64,000 bases of DNA from Aquimarina algicola. Its GTDB lineage: Bacteria > Bacteroidota > Bacteroidia > Flavobacteriales > Flavobacteriaceae. The stretch's first letter is position 1. Each line of letters starts with the position of its first letter. Positions 17,588 to 26,915 of the stretch are shown here, in pieces. The translations under genes were made by a program, and so were the position numbers. The notes beneath the pieces were generated by a model. The model was not told where the DNA came from and did not search any database. It was given only the letters and a program-made list of their open reading frames with translations. The stretch is from positions 233,564 through 297,563 of the forward strand of contig NZ_VFWZ01000008.1 in assembly GCF_006443095.1 (NCBI RefSeq), in the 5' to 3' direction.

Positions 17588-20422
17588 GTGTCCAAAGACC
17601 AGTATACATTATATTTTGAACGTATTTCAAAAAGAGTTGATGTAAAACGTATTCATACCAGTAAGGCAAAAACACTTGCCTTTGGTACAGACGCAAGTTT
17701 TTACAGATTGATACCAAAAATGGTTATCGATTCAAAATCTATAGAAGAAGCATCTTTTTTGGTTTCAGAGGCTCATAAGCTTGGGCTTCCTGTAACTTTT
17801 AGAGCTGCGGGAACCAGTCTCTCGGGACAAGCAATTACAGATTCAATTTTAATCTTGACTGCAAATCATTGGAAAGATCATGAGATCATTGATAATGGAG
17901 AAAAAATAAAATTACAGCCAGGTGTTATTGGTGCTAGAGCGAATACATATTTAAAACCATATCAAAGAAAAATTGGTCCGGATCCAGCTTCAATTAATTC
18001 GGCAATGATAGGTGGTATAGCAGCAAATAATGCTAGTGGAATGTGCTGCGGGACTGCTCAAAACTCATACAATACCGTAGCAGATATGCGTATAGTATTT
18101 TATGATGGAACTATTTTGGATACTTCTTCAACAAAAAGTATTGAAGCATTTAAAAAGAAACATAAAGATATCTATGATAGATTATCGAATCTTATTAAAA
18201 ACACAAAAAATAACAAAATACTAAGTGATCGTATTCGAGAAAAGTTCAAAATGAAGAATACGACAGGCTATAGCCTAAATGCACTAGTGGACTATGAAGA
18301 TCCTATAGATGTAATCAAACATCTGATGATTGGCTCAGAAGGGACTTTGGGGATGATAGCAGATATTACATATCATACTGTGACTGATCATCCATACAAG
18401 GCAAGTTCTTTGATGATATTTGATGATATAAAAACGGCATGCGAAGCAGTAATACTGCTCAAGAGTGCTCCTGTAACTGCTGTAGAGTTAATGGACAGAG
18501 CAAGTTTGAAGTCTGTTGAAGATATGGAAGGGGTTCCTGATTATCTTTCAACATTGAGCAAAGGAGCGTCTGCCATATTGGTAGAAACTCGATCTTCGGA
18601 TAAAGAAACACTAACTGCCAATGTTGATACTATTATTGATTCAGTACGTGAACTTAAAGCAGAGATCCCAATCACTTTTACCGATGATCCCGATGAATAT
18701 TCAAAATATTGGAAAATACGAAAAGGATTATTTCCATCAGTAGGTGCTATCCGAAACCTGGGAACAACGGTAGTGATTGAAGATGTTACTTTTCCTATAC
18801 ATCATCTTGCAGAAGCAACACTTGATTTACAAGAGCTTTGTAAGACTTTTGGTTATACTAATGCAGTGATTTTTGGTCATGCACTAGAAGGAAATTTGCA
18901 TTTTGTTTTTACACAAAGTTTTGATACCGACGAGGCAATAAATCGTTACAAAGGATTTATGGAAGAGTTGGCTGTATTAGTTGTAGATAAATATGATGGA
19001 GCACTCAAAGCAGAACATGGTACAGGTCGTAACATGGCTCCTTTTGTTATTAAAGAGTGGGGAGAAACGGCACTACAATTAATGAAGGATATTAAAAATA
19101 TTTTTGATCCGTTACATATTCTTAATCCCGGTGTAATCCTTAATGATGATAAAGAAGCTCATCTCAAAAATCTAAAACCATTACCTGCTTCGGATCCTAT
19201 TATTGATAAATGTATTGAATGTGGTTTTTGCGAATCTTCTTGTGTTTCAAATCACCTTACGTTCTCTCCGAGACAACGTATTGTTTTGCATCGAGAGATC
19301 GCAAGGTTAGAAAAAGAAGGAAAGAAAAGCGAAGCAAGAGCATTAGAAAAAGAAATAGAATATGGCTTTGATCAAACTTGTGCAACAGATGGTCTGTGCG
19401 CTCTTGCTTGTCCCGTAAAAATAGATACAGGCGCCTATGTAAAAAAACTTAGAACAAATAAGAGACAGAATGATAAGCCTGCTCAATTTGTGGCAGAACA
19501 TATGTCGACTGCAACTTCTGGAAGTAAAATAGGACTTAAACTTGGTCATACGACAGCAAATCTTTTGGGAGATCAAAACATGACAAGTTTAGTAAGAACG
19601 GTAACCTCTATCACTGGTTCTCCCATATTATGGAGCCCACAAATGCCAAAAGCATCAAAATTTAAAAAAATACAATTAAAAAATGATATCAATACTACTT
19701 TGAAAGTAGTGTATTTCTCTACCTGTATTAACCGCACTTTTGGTGCTGATAAAAATCAGAAAGAAGATCAAACAGTTTATAATAAGATTCATAAATTATT
19801 AGATAAAGCGAATTGTGATGTTATTTATCCAAATCAATTAGAAAAACTTTGCTGTGGCATGGCGTATTCTAGTCAAGGATATCAAAAAGCAGCAGATATA
19901 GCTACGCTAAAGCTAAAAGAAAGCTTGATGAAAGCGAGTGATAATGGTAAGCACCCTATTCTTTGCGATATGAGCCCCTGTTTATATACAATGAAGCAAA
20001 ATCTGGAAGAAACAGGACTTAAAATATATGACATTACAGAATTTACGATCAAGTATCTAAAAGATAGATTAACATTTAAGCCGGTAGACAAAGAAGTAGC
20101 TATTTTTTCGGTATGTAGTCTCAAAAAAATGGGGTTAGAAGATAGTCTTGTTGAGATAGCAAATTTATGTTCTACAAAAGTATACCATCCCGAAACAAAC
20201 TGTTGTGGTTTTGCCGGGAACAAAGGGTTTAATACACCGGAACTAAATGCGCATGGCTTAAGAAACTTAAAAGATGCTATTCCCGAAACTGTAAAAGAAG
20301 GATATGCAACAAGTCGTACTTGTGAAGTAGGACTCTCTATGCATAGTGGTATTGACTTTCAATCGATTACTAATCTTATCGATGAAGCTACCGAATCAAA
20401 ATCAATAATCAAATCCCGATAA
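17588..20422 (+). CDS. FAD/Fe-S D-lactate dehydrogenase (GlcD-GlcF-type fusion)
   Basis: The 944-residue protein starts at GTG. The N-terminal FAD-binding type-4 domain has GTSLSGQA and IGGIAANNASGMCCG, followed by the FAD-oxidase C domain with AEHGTGRNMAPF at about residue 476. Next come two 4Fe-4S motifs, CIECGFCESSC (about 542) and CATDGLCALACP (about 598). Two CCG modules (CCGMAYSSQG at about 755, CCGFAGNKG at about 872) complete it. This is the fused respiratory 2-hydroxy-acid dehydrogenase type, oxidising D-lactate and passing electrons to quinone. Substrate choice follows from the permease directly upstream; glycolate is an alternative. Confidence 0.88.
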   Translation: MSKDQYTLYFERISKRVDVKRIHTSKAKTLAFGTDASFYRLIPKMVIDSKSIEEASFLVSEAHKLGLPVTFRAAGTSLSGQAITDSILILTANHWKDHEIIDNGEKIKLQPGVIGARANTYLKPYQRKIGPDPASINSAMIGGIAANNASGMCCGTAQNSYNTVADMRIVFYDGTILDTSSTKSIEAFKKKHKDIYDRLSNLIKNTKNNKILSDRIREKFKMKNTTGYSLNALVDYEDPIDVIKHLMIGSEGTLGMIADITYHTVTDHPYKASSLMIFDDIKTACEAVILLKSAPVTAVELMDRASLKSVEDMEGVPDYLSTLSKGASAILVETRSSDKETLTANVDTIIDSVRELKAEIPITFTDDPDEYSKYWKIRKGLFPSVGAIRNLGTTVVIEDVTFPIHHLAEATLDLQELCKTFGYTNAVIFGHALEGNLHFVFTQSFDTDEAINRYKGFMEELAVLVVDKYDGALKAEHGTGRNMAPFVIKEWGETALQLMKDIKNIFDPLHILNPGVILNDDKEAHLKNLKPLPASDPIIDKCIECGFCESSCVSNHLTFSPRQRIVLHREIARLEKEGKKSEARALEKEIEYGFDQTCATDGLCALACPVKIDTGAYVKKLRTNKRQNDKPAQFVAEHMSTATSGSKIGLKLGHTTANLLGDQNMTSLVRTVTSITGSPILWSPQMPKASKFKKIQLKNDINTTLKVVYFSTCINRTFGADKNQKEDQTVYNKIHKLLDKANCDVIYPNQLEKLCCGMAYSSQGYQKAADIATLKLKESLMKASDNGKHPILCDMSPCLYTMKQNLEETGLKIYDITEFTIKYLKDRLTFKPVDKEVAIFSVCSLKKMGLEDSLVEIANLCSTKVYHPETNCCGFAGNKGFNTPELNAHGLRNLKDAIPETVKEGYATSRTCEVGLSMHSGIDFQSITNLIDEATESKSIIKSR

Positions 20423-20424
20423 AC

Positions 20425-21681
20425 ATGAAATCTCAATTTCAAATCAAATTACTTTTTATTGCTCTTGTTCTAGTGCATTTGAGCAGTAAAGCACAAGATC
20501 AATCATCAGAAAATAAATTTTCTGTAAAATTGAATGGATTTGTCTGGACAGAAACTTTCTTTGATACACGACAAACTGTATCAGCAAGAGATGCTGATGT
20601 TGTATTGTATCCAAGAGAAGAATTGCTAGATGATAATGGAAGAGACATTAATGATGCTTCAGATTTTAATATGATTGCCATTCACTCGAGAGCAGCAATA
20701 CGTATAACAGCTCCAGATTTTTTAAATGCAAAAGTCTCAGGGCTTATAGAGGGTGATTTTGTAGGGTCGACTGATGATAATATCGGCTTGTTTCGATTGC
20801 GCCACGCTATGGTAAAATTAAATTGGCAAAAAACAGAACTATTGTCAGGATTCTATTGGCATCCAATGTTTCCATTAGAGGTTTTTCCACAAGTAGTTTC
20901 ATGGGGTGGGGCAGCTCCATTTCATGTATTGTCACGTAATCCGCAGGTTCGTTTTAGTTATATGCCTGATGCATCTAATCGTTTTTCGATTACTGCGTTG
21001 TCACAGTTAGATTTTAAATCTAGCGGTCCTAATGGAGCATCTACAGAATACATTCGTAATGCAGGAATTCCTGAAATGAATGTACAATATATGACAGGGC
21101 TAGATAAAAACTTACTTTTTGGAATTACAGCCGGATATAAATGGTTAAAACCTACGCTTAGTTTTACAAATCCAAGCGGAGAAGAGGTTAAAACAGACGA
21201 AAAAGTAGGGAGTTTTCATTTTAATGCTTTTGCAAAAGCAAATATAAATGGCAACTATCTTCGCGCAGGTGCTATTTATGGTCAGAATATGTTTAACTTT
21301 TTAATGATAGGGGGATATGCCGTTGAAAATATAACCGATAGCCAAATCGAATATACAAATATTGCTACAGGGGCGTATTGGGCAGATTTAACATTGAAAC
21401 CAATTAAAGAAAAATATGTATTTGGTTTGTATGCAGGTTATAGTGAAAATTATGGTGCAGAAGATGAAATTGGCGGGGATATATATGGTAGAGGTACAAA
21501 CATAGATTATATGTATAGAATTGCTCCTAGATTGGTATATGGTAAAGGAAGATTTAAAATACGTGGAGAAGTAATCTACAATGCAGCTTCTTATGGAGTT
21601 CCAGATTCTTCATTAAATTTTACTGATTCTAGTGAAGTAGCGAATGTAAGATTTCTATTAGCGACAACATTAAGTTTTTGA
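20425..21681 (+). CDS. Outer-membrane beta-barrel porin of lactate operon
   Basis: The protein has 418 residues with a signal peptide (about 1-23, ending SSKAQDQ). The mature part alternates polar and aromatic residues in many predicted beta-strands and ends in an aromatic (LLATTLSF), as barrel proteins do. It starts 3 nt after the dehydrogenase stop. A role as outer-membrane entry pore for lactate or similar acids is inferred from this position. No specific porin family is recognised. Confidence 0.7.
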   Translation: MKSQFQIKLLFIALVLVHLSSKAQDQSSENKFSVKLNGFVWTETFFDTRQTVSARDADVVLYPREELLDDNGRDINDASDFNMIAIHSRAAIRITAPDFLNAKVSGLIEGDFVGSTDDNIGLFRLRHAMVKLNWQKTELLSGFYWHPMFPLEVFPQVVSWGGAAPFHVLSRNPQVRFSYMPDASNRFSITALSQLDFKSSGPNGASTEYIRNAGIPEMNVQYMTGLDKNLLFGITAGYKWLKPTLSFTNPSGEEVKTDEKVGSFHFNAFAKANINGNYLRAGAIYGQNMFNFLMIGGYAVENITDSQIEYTNIATGAYWADLTLKPIKEKYVFGLYAGYSENYGAEDEIGGDIYGRGTNIDYMYRIAPRLVYGKGRFKIRGEVIYNAASYGVPDSSLNFTDSSEVANVRFLLATTLSF

Positions 21682-21738
21682 TATCAACTGTTAATCTAAA
21701 CTGAATAGTACTAATTGTTATTAATCTTTGTGTTAGCA

Positions 21739-22440
21739 TCAAAGACCTTCAACTAATCTGTTGAGGGCTTTTTTGTTTGCTATCTTTATGCGTTTCCCTT
21801 CGGTAACAATCCAATCTTCCTTTTTGAAAGCGGTTAAGGTTCTTATACATGCCTCTTTTGCTGTTCCAACAATATTTGCAATATCTTCTCGAGTAAGTGT
21901 CATTGTAATAAACCCTTCTCGATCGACTCCAAAATTATTTTCGAGATAAATTAATGTTTCTGCGATACGTTGTTTTACGTTTTTTTGAGCCATATTCACA
22001 ATGATGTTATCAGCAAATTTGAGCTCGTCTGCAATTTGAAGTAAGATGGCTTTTGTAAACTCTACATTATTACTAATATAGTCTGAAAGGTGATTTTTAG
22101 GAATATAACAAACCTCCATATCGCTTAGAGCGATAGCGCTTAAGTTTGTTTTTTGTTGAGTGATTACAGATCGTTGTCCTAGTACCTCGCCTTTTGTTGC
22201 GATCTTTACAATTTGGTCTTTGCCATTATCACTCATTTTAGACAGTTTAGAAACTCCGTTACGTACACAAAATACCCCTTTTAGTTTTTCACCCTCTGCA
22301 AAAATCGATTCTCCTTTTTTTACTGATCTGGTTACTTTACTATTTGAGATACTCTTTAATTCTTCTTTATTTAAAGCTTTGAGTGAATTTAATTGTCTAA
22401 TGATACAATTCTCACATTTACTCTCTGAGTGATCTTCCAT
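21739..22440 (-). CDS. Crp/Fnr-family transcriptional regulator
   Basis: The protein has about 233 residues from MEDHSESKCENC; a longer frame from 22503 adds an unlikely hydrophobic leader. It has an N-terminal cyclic-nucleotide-like fold (ESIFAEGEKLKGVFCVRNG) and a C-terminal Crp-type HTH (LTREDIANIVGTAKEACIRT). The CENC pair near the N-terminus recalls Fnr but there are too few Cys there for a classic 4Fe-4S ligand set. Proteins of this type in Flavobacteria are linked to low-oxygen or energy control. It converges on the lactate operon. Confidence 0.88.
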   Translation of the reverse strand: MEDHSESKCENCIIRQLNSLKALNKEELKSISNSKVTRSVKKGESIFAEGEKLKGVFCVRNGVSKLSKMSDNGKDQIVKIATKGEVLGQRSVITQQKTNLSAIALSDMEVCYIPKNHLSDYISNNVEFTKAILLQIADELKFADNIIVNMAQKNVKQRIAETLIYLENNFGVDREGFITMTLTREDIANIVGTAKEACIRTLTAFKKEDWIVTEGKRIKIANKKALNRLVEGL

Positions 22441-22662
22441 CCCTATACTGACTAATTTTCTAAATATAACTAACGTATGAACAAACACAAAAAAAATCTT
22501 CATGTGAGATCTGTTTTTGCTACCAAAAAAAGATTGTTATGATCATGAATTTGTGATGTTTATTGGGAAATTTTCATCATTGATATTGAATCTGTGAATT
22601 AATAATAGAAATTTTCATAATAAATAGTTCAACGTGTAAACTACTAACAAGACCTTGTTTAC

Positions 22663-22674
22663 TGACAAAAATCA
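22663..22674. promoter_or_regulatory. Weak Crp/Fnr-like half-palindrome
   Basis: TGACAAAAATCA has the TGA-N6-TCA spacing of Crp/Fnr sites and differs at two positions from the clean palindrome TGACAAATGTCA near nrfH. It sits in the divergent region between the Crp/Fnr gene and the CBS-protein gene. It could be chance in AT-rich DNA. Confidence 0.25.
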
Positions 22675-22798
22675 TCTTTTTAGAATGTGTAATCGACTAC
22701 TTTTAGTATAACAAATTGTAAAATCTGATTTGATTATAATACATACAGATATTAATAAATAGATTTTTATTTGAGTAAAAACTTTAAAAATAAGATAG

Positions 22799-23218
22799 AT
22801 GAAAAAAAGAACACCAATCTCTAGTATAATGACAAAAAATGTCATTACACTTACTTTAAAAGATTCGTTAGAAACAGCAGAAGAGCTTTTCAAAAAAAAT
22901 AATATAAGGCATATTCCTGTGATCGATGGAGCTAATATAGTAGGGATGTTGAGTTTTACAGACTTGCTACGAATTAGCTTTGCAGATGGTGTATACAGTG
23001 ATGAACAAGATATTGAAACTGTTGTGTATAATATGTTTACTATTGGACAAGTTATGGCCAAAAATTTAATAAGTGTAAACTCTAATACGACTATAAAAGA
23101 AGTGGCAGAAATGCTTTCTGAAAAAGAATTTCATGCATTACCAGTTGTAGATGATGAAAAATTAGTAGGTATTGTTACCACTACAGATCTTATTAATTAT
23201 CTATTAGAGCAGTACTAA
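22799..23218 (+). CDS. CBS-domain pair protein
   Basis: The product has 139 residues and is made only of two CBS domains (about 7-60 and 78-137). Typical segments are IMTKNVITLTLKDSLETAEELF, RHIPVIDGANIVGMLSFTDL and HALPVVDDEKLVGIVTTTDL. CBS pairs bind adenine nucleotides and sense energy charge. It is divergent from the Crp/Fnr regulator and 100 nt before the CoA-transferase gene, suggesting a shared energy-related role. Confidence 0.9.
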   Translation: MKKRTPISSIMTKNVITLTLKDSLETAEELFKKNNIRHIPVIDGANIVGMLSFTDLLRISFADGVYSDEQDIETVVYNMFTIGQVMAKNLISVNSNTTIKEVAEMLSEKEFHALPVVDDEKLVGIVTTTDLINYLLEQY

Positions 23219-23318
23219 CCATTTTATGCATATTGACTTGATTTATAATGATCGAAATAGTGTGTGTCATTATACCAATGATTTAATTAATAAAACTTTA
23301 TAAACGATATTCTTAACT

Positions 23319-24611
23319 ATGTCATTACCAACGATATCAGCAGAAGATGCAGTGTCAAAAGTAACATCTGGACAGCGTATTTTTTTTCAAGGAGCAGCAA
23401 TGACTCCCAATTTGTTAATAGATGCTTTGTGTAAAAGACACAAAGAATTAAGTAATATAGAGATCATCCAAGTACATACAGAAGGTGATGCTATATATAC
23501 GCAAGAACCTTTTTGTAATTCTTTTAAGATCAATAGTTGCTTTGTGGGTGGTAACATTAGAAAAGCGGTCAATGGAGGCAATGGGGATTATATTCCTATT
23601 TTTTTAAGTGAGATCCATTTGCTTTTCAGAAGTCAGATTTTACCTCTTGATTTTGCATTCATACAGGTTTCTCCACCCGATGCGCATGGTTTTTGTTCAT
23701 TAGGAACTTCTGTTGATATAACATTACCAGCAGTAGAGACTGCTAAAAAAGTAATAGCACAAATTAATCCAAATGTTCCCAGAACGCATGGAGATGGTGT
23801 TATTCATGTAAGAGATATAGATTGTATGGTGTATGGAGAACGACCATTACGTATATCGGGAGGAACTCCTATATCCAAAATAGAAGAGCGGATAGGTAAA
23901 AATGTAGCTGGTCTGATTGATGATGGAGCAACTTTACAAATGGGTATTGGAAATATACCAAATGCAGTACTATCAAACCTTAGAAATCATAAGCGATTAG
24001 GGATACATACAGAAATGTTTTCGGATGGGATTTTACCATTGGTAGAACAAGGTGTGATTACAGGTGAAGAGAAAGTCGTAAAAAACGGAAAAATTGTGAC
24101 TTGTTTTGCTGTAGGGACACAAAAATTATACGATTTTGTCAATGATAACCCTTTGGTTCATTTTAAAGAGGCGGCGTATACTAATGATACTTCTATTATA
24201 AGACGTAATCCAAAAGTAACTGCCATAAATAGTGCAATAGAAATAGATTTGACAGGTCAAATTTGTGCGGATACTATAGGAAATCAACAGTATAGCGGAG
24301 TAGGGGGACAGATGGATTTTATTAGAGGAGCATCTTTATCTGATATGGGAAAACCTATTTTTGCAATGACTTCTATGACAACAAAAGGGATTTCAAAAAT
24401 TACTCCTTATCTAAAAAAAGGAGCAGGGATCACTACCACAAGAGCCCACGTGCATTATGTGGTTACAGAATATGGAATAGCGAATCTGTTTGGCAAAAAC
24501 CTGAAGCAACGTGCAGAGGCACTTATAAAAATATCGCATCCTGATTTTAGGGAAGAATTAGATAAAGCTGCATTTCATCGATTTGGGAGTAATGTTTATG
24601 CTTTGCTCTGA
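23319..24611 (+). CDS. Acetyl-CoA hydrolase / 4-hydroxybutyrate CoA-transferase family
   Basis: The 430-residue class I CoA-transferase is built of two alpha/beta domains. The oxyanion/CoA segment LQMGIGNIPNAVL is followed by HTEMFSDGILPL, whose Glu (about residue 232) is the usual catalytic carboxylate. C-terminal GGQMDFIRGA, TTRAHVHYVVTEYGIANLFGK and RAEALIKISHPDFREEL are family hallmarks. It moves CoA between carboxylic acids (acetate, succinate, butyrate types) or hydrolyses acetyl-CoA. The substrate is unknown. With the lactate operon and the symporter-kinase it points to control of acetate and lactate flux. Confidence 0.85.
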   Translation: MSLPTISAEDAVSKVTSGQRIFFQGAAMTPNLLIDALCKRHKELSNIEIIQVHTEGDAIYTQEPFCNSFKINSCFVGGNIRKAVNGGNGDYIPIFLSEIHLLFRSQILPLDFAFIQVSPPDAHGFCSLGTSVDITLPAVETAKKVIAQINPNVPRTHGDGVIHVRDIDCMVYGERPLRISGGTPISKIEERIGKNVAGLIDDGATLQMGIGNIPNAVLSNLRNHKRLGIHTEMFSDGILPLVEQGVITGEEKVVKNGKIVTCFAVGTQKLYDFVNDNPLVHFKEAAYTNDTSIIRRNPKVTAINSAIEIDLTGQICADTIGNQQYSGVGGQMDFIRGASLSDMGKPIFAMTSMTTKGISKITPYLKKGAGITTTRAHVHYVVTEYGIANLFGKNLKQRAEALIKISHPDFREELDKAAFHRFGSNVYALL

Positions 24612-24830
24612 TTTCTTGGCGTGTTAATGCTATTGATTATCGTCTTTTAATTTTGATTTGATCGCTCTGTAATTTCTAATATTTCAAACGAATAAAACTT
24701 CATAAAATATAAATAATAATTAGCAGATATTTATAATACTTCTTGTCCTTAATTTACGTTACGTATTTGAAGACAGAAACCTTGGATGTCTATAAATTTT
24801 TCAAGGATAACAACTTTAATATATTACACA

Positions 24831-24995
24831 ATGAAAAAGTTAAGAAAATTAAAAGGAGTAAAAACGATTGGCAAAAGAGATCAAAAAGCCATCAAAGGAG
24901 GATTTGACCAATTACCAATATGTGGTCATTTTAACTGCGTTATTCAAATCGATCCAATTACAGGATTTTGCGTTTGCGCTGAAGATTTGCAATAA
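24831..24995 (+). CDS. Double-glycine-leader peptide precursor (bacteriocin/RiPP-like)
   Basis: The peptide has 54 residues from the ATG at 24831; a frame starting at 24786 is longer but begins before a typical leader. The leader (1-24) is basic, opens MKKLRKLKGVKTIGKRDQ and ends KAIKGG, the Bacteroidota double-glycine form cleaved by C39 peptidase transporters. The predicted core (25-54) is neutral to acidic, has four Cys (CGHFNC and FCVCAED) and a Pro/Thr/Gly turn. A strong terminator follows 17 nt downstream. No maturase or C39 transporter is adjacent, so it is an orphan precursor served from elsewhere. Confidence 0.7.
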   Translation: MKKLRKLKGVKTIGKRDQKAIKGGFDQLPICGHFNCVIQIDPITGFCVCAEDLQ

Positions 24996-25012
24996 ACGTT
25001 TAGGCATTTATT

Positions 25013-25043
25013 ACCCACAACCACAAGAGTTGTGGGTTTTTTT
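25013..25043. terminator. Intrinsic terminator after GG-leader peptide
   Basis: The arms ACCCACAAC (25013-25021) and GTTGTGGGT (25029-25037) form a perfect 9-bp stem with a 7-nt loop, followed by a T run. It lies between the peptide gene and the convergent DoxX gene and abuts the latter's stop, so it may serve both. Confidence 0.8.
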
Positions 25044-25395
25044 ATTTAAATAATTTGTGCATATAAATATTTGATAGTGCTAATACTCCTAATAAAATGA
25101 GCAATAGTATAGATATGAATATTGAATCTTTATGTGAAACATGCGCAACCAGAGCTGTAATTAAAAATAATCCAATTCCTGCATAAGCCCATTCTTTTAT
25201 TCGTAGGCTAATGAATGGTAATACAATCAAGATAGCACCAATCACTTTTAAAACCGCTAATTCTACCCTAAAGAAATCAGGAAAACCTAAAGCTCTAATC
25301 CCATCAATTGTATTTTTACTACATATGTAGGTATATGAACTAAAGAGCAAAAACATAGCGATGGTTGATGTAGACAGCCAATATATTATTTTCAT
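25042..25395 (-). CDS. DoxX-like membrane protein
   Basis: The product has 117 residues and four hydrophobic helices. FFRVELAVLKVIGAILIVLP and the KEWAYAGIGLFLITALVAHV segment fit the DoxX-like (DoxX_2) family. It starts 6 nt after the SDR gene in the same direction, so the two form a TetR-controlled operon. These proteins are membrane partners of oxidoreductases with poorly known roles in redox or detoxification. Confidence 0.8.
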   Translation of the reverse strand: MKIIYWLSTSTIAMFLLFSSYTYICSKNTIDGIRALGFPDFFRVELAVLKVIGAILIVLPFISLRIKEWAYAGIGLFLITALVAHVSHKDSIFISILLLILLGVLALSNIYMHKLFK

Positions 25396-25401
25396 GACAA
25401 A

Positions 25402-26262
25402 TTATAGAAAACTACTTTTTATTTGAGTAACTAATTTTAAACCATCAGGATCGGCTTGGGTTTTTAGTTTAGAAAATTCTTCTGCCCATTCTGATGTACG
25501 TATACGTAAAGGAGGATTGTCGTTTTTTGCTACTTTTAAAATAACTTCTGCTACTTCTAATCCAGTTTGATATACTTGTTCTTTTCCTTCATTGGCTCGT
25601 TTTTGGTTACCAGCAAGGTATTTTTCGAATATTGGTAGGTATTCTCCGTGTGCGAGTTGCCCTTTGTCAGTAGTTTTTTCTACTGCTGATTTCATGAATT
25701 CTGTTGCGATTCCTCCAGGTTCAACATTTGTGATTTTAATATTGAAAGAATCGCTTATATATGTTGCAAGTCCTTCCATATATCCCTCAACAGCAAATTT
25801 TGCTCCACAATATAATTCATTGAACGGTTGTCCTACTAAACCACCAACAGAGGTTACATTAATAATTTGACCAGACCTCTGCTTACGCATATATGGTATT
25901 ACTGCTTGTGTGCAAAAAACAACACCATGATAGTTAACCTCGGTAACCCATCTGATTTCTTCTTCACTTGACTGTTCTGTAGTCTTAGCAAAACCGGCAC
26001 CTGCATTATTAATAAGTATGTCTATTTTGCCATCTTTTTTGATAATTGTTTCAACTGCTGATGAGATAGAAGCTACATTAGTTACATCCAGAAACAGCAG
26101 TTCAATATCTAGATGTTCTTGTTCGATTCTTTTTTTGAGTAGATCTGCTTTTTTTAAATTACGCATGGTAGCATAGACTTTAAAATTGTTTTGAGCAAAT
26201 AAAATTGCACTTTCAAATCCTACTCCTGTAGAAGTACCGGTGATTAATACATTCTTGTTCAT
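25402..26262 (-). CDS. SDR-family oxidoreductase
   Basis: This 286-residue classical short-chain dehydrogenase has the cofactor loop TGTSTGVGF (8-16), the NNAGAGF motif, the catalytic Ser in INVTSVGG and the YCGAK (Tyr-x-x-x-Lys) pair. Arg in ATMRNLKKA after strand 2 suggests NADP(H). The substrate is unknown. It is transcribed with the DoxX gene from a promoter carrying a perfect 16-nt palindrome and lies beside its likely repressor, TetR, an arrangement often seen for stress- or xenobiotic-induced reductases. Confidence 0.9.
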   Translation of the reverse strand: MNKNVLITGTSTGVGFESAILFAQNNFKVYATMRNLKKADLLKKRIEQEHLDIELLFLDVTNVASISSAVETIIKKDGKIDILINNAGAGFAKTTEQSSEEEIRWVTEVNYHGVVFCTQAVIPYMRKQRSGQIINVTSVGGLVGQPFNELYCGAKFAVEGYMEGLATYISDSFNIKITNVEPGGIATEFMKSAVEKTTDKGQLAHGEYLPIFEKYLAGNQKRANEGKEQVYQTGLEVAEVILKVAKNDNPPLRIRTSEWAEEFSKLKTQADPDGLKLVTQIKSSFL

Positions 26263-26284
26263 GATGATTTATATTTTAAATATA

Positions 26285-26300
26285 GAATGAATATTCATTC
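26285..26300. promoter_or_regulatory. Likely TetR operator, SDR-DoxX promoter
   Basis: GAATGAATATTCATTC is a perfect 16-nt palindrome 23 nt upstream of the SDR start. The segment TGAATATTCATTCCA matches GGAATAATCATTCCA of the palindrome in front of tetR in 13 of 15 positions, supporting one regulator for both. Confidence 0.7.
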
Positions 26301-26318
26301 CAAAATAAATTAAAAAAA

Positions 26319-26870
26319 TTATTCTTTTATGCCATCCCAAACCATTTGAGATTGACTTTTTATTGATATATCTGATGTTGCTGTTTGACTAAAATACCAT
26401 CTCAAACATGATAAAACGGCTCCTCCTATAAATGTAAATAACTCATTAATGTCGATGTCTTTTATGATTCGTTCTTCTTTGCCTTTAATCAGGAGTTGTA
26501 GCACAGTATCTACAGATTTATACCCTTCATTTCTACTTTGCTCTGTTATAATAGGAGAAGCGTGTAATTGTTCCATGAATTTAAAATACAAAGGGTTAGA
26601 TGTGAAAAAATTAATTGTAGAAATAAAATAATCTTCAAATTGTGTTTTGATTGGGCGATTAGGCTCAAAAGTAGCATATATCTCTTTTTCCTTTTTTTTG
26701 ATATTGATATATAGCTCATTAATTAATTTTTCTTTATTAGGAAAATAGTTATAGATAGTTCCCATTCCAGTATTTGCAGCTTTTGCTATTGCAGACATAG
26801 GTGTGTTATGAACTCCTTTTTTAGTAATTAAATGAAGTGCAGCAAGTAGTATAGCTTCTTTTTTATTCAT
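26319..26870 (-). CDS. TetR-family transcriptional regulator
   Basis: The protein has 183 residues. The N-terminal HTH (AIAKAANTGMGTIYNYFPNKEKLINELY) is canonical TetR. The C-terminal ligand/dimer domain contains the Trp/Phe-rich end CLRWYFSQT. It is encoded upstream of and in the same direction as the SDR-DoxX pair, with an operator between them and another in its own promoter, suggesting autorepression and control of the pair. The inducer is unknown. Confidence 0.92.
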   Translation of the reverse strand: MNKKEAILLAALHLITKKGVHNTPMSAIAKAANTGMGTIYNYFPNKEKLINELYINIKKKEKEIYATFEPNRPIKTQFEDYFISTINFFTSNPLYFKFMEQLHASPIITEQSRNEGYKSVDTVLQLLIKGKEERIIKDIDINELFTFIGGAVLSCLRWYFSQTATSDISIKSQSQMVWDGIKE

Positions 26871-26881
26871 AATAGCAAATA

Positions 26882-26915
26882 TATAAAAACTGGAATAATC
26901 ATTCCAGTTTTTATA
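26882..26915. promoter_or_regulatory. Likely TetR autoregulatory operator
   Basis: A perfect inverted repeat has 15-nt arms (TATAAAAACTGGAAT and ATTCCAGTTTTTATA) around AATC, 12 nt upstream of the tetR start. Its core GGAATAATCATTCC is shared with the SDR-promoter palindrome. It could also form an RNA hairpin, but its position in a promoter and the shared core favour an operator. Confidence 0.7.

Noticed and set aside
22829..22845. ATGACA-AAAAA-TGTCAT as a Crp/Fnr site
   Set aside because: It lies inside the CBS gene coding sequence and its spacing is wrong for a Crp/Fnr dimer.
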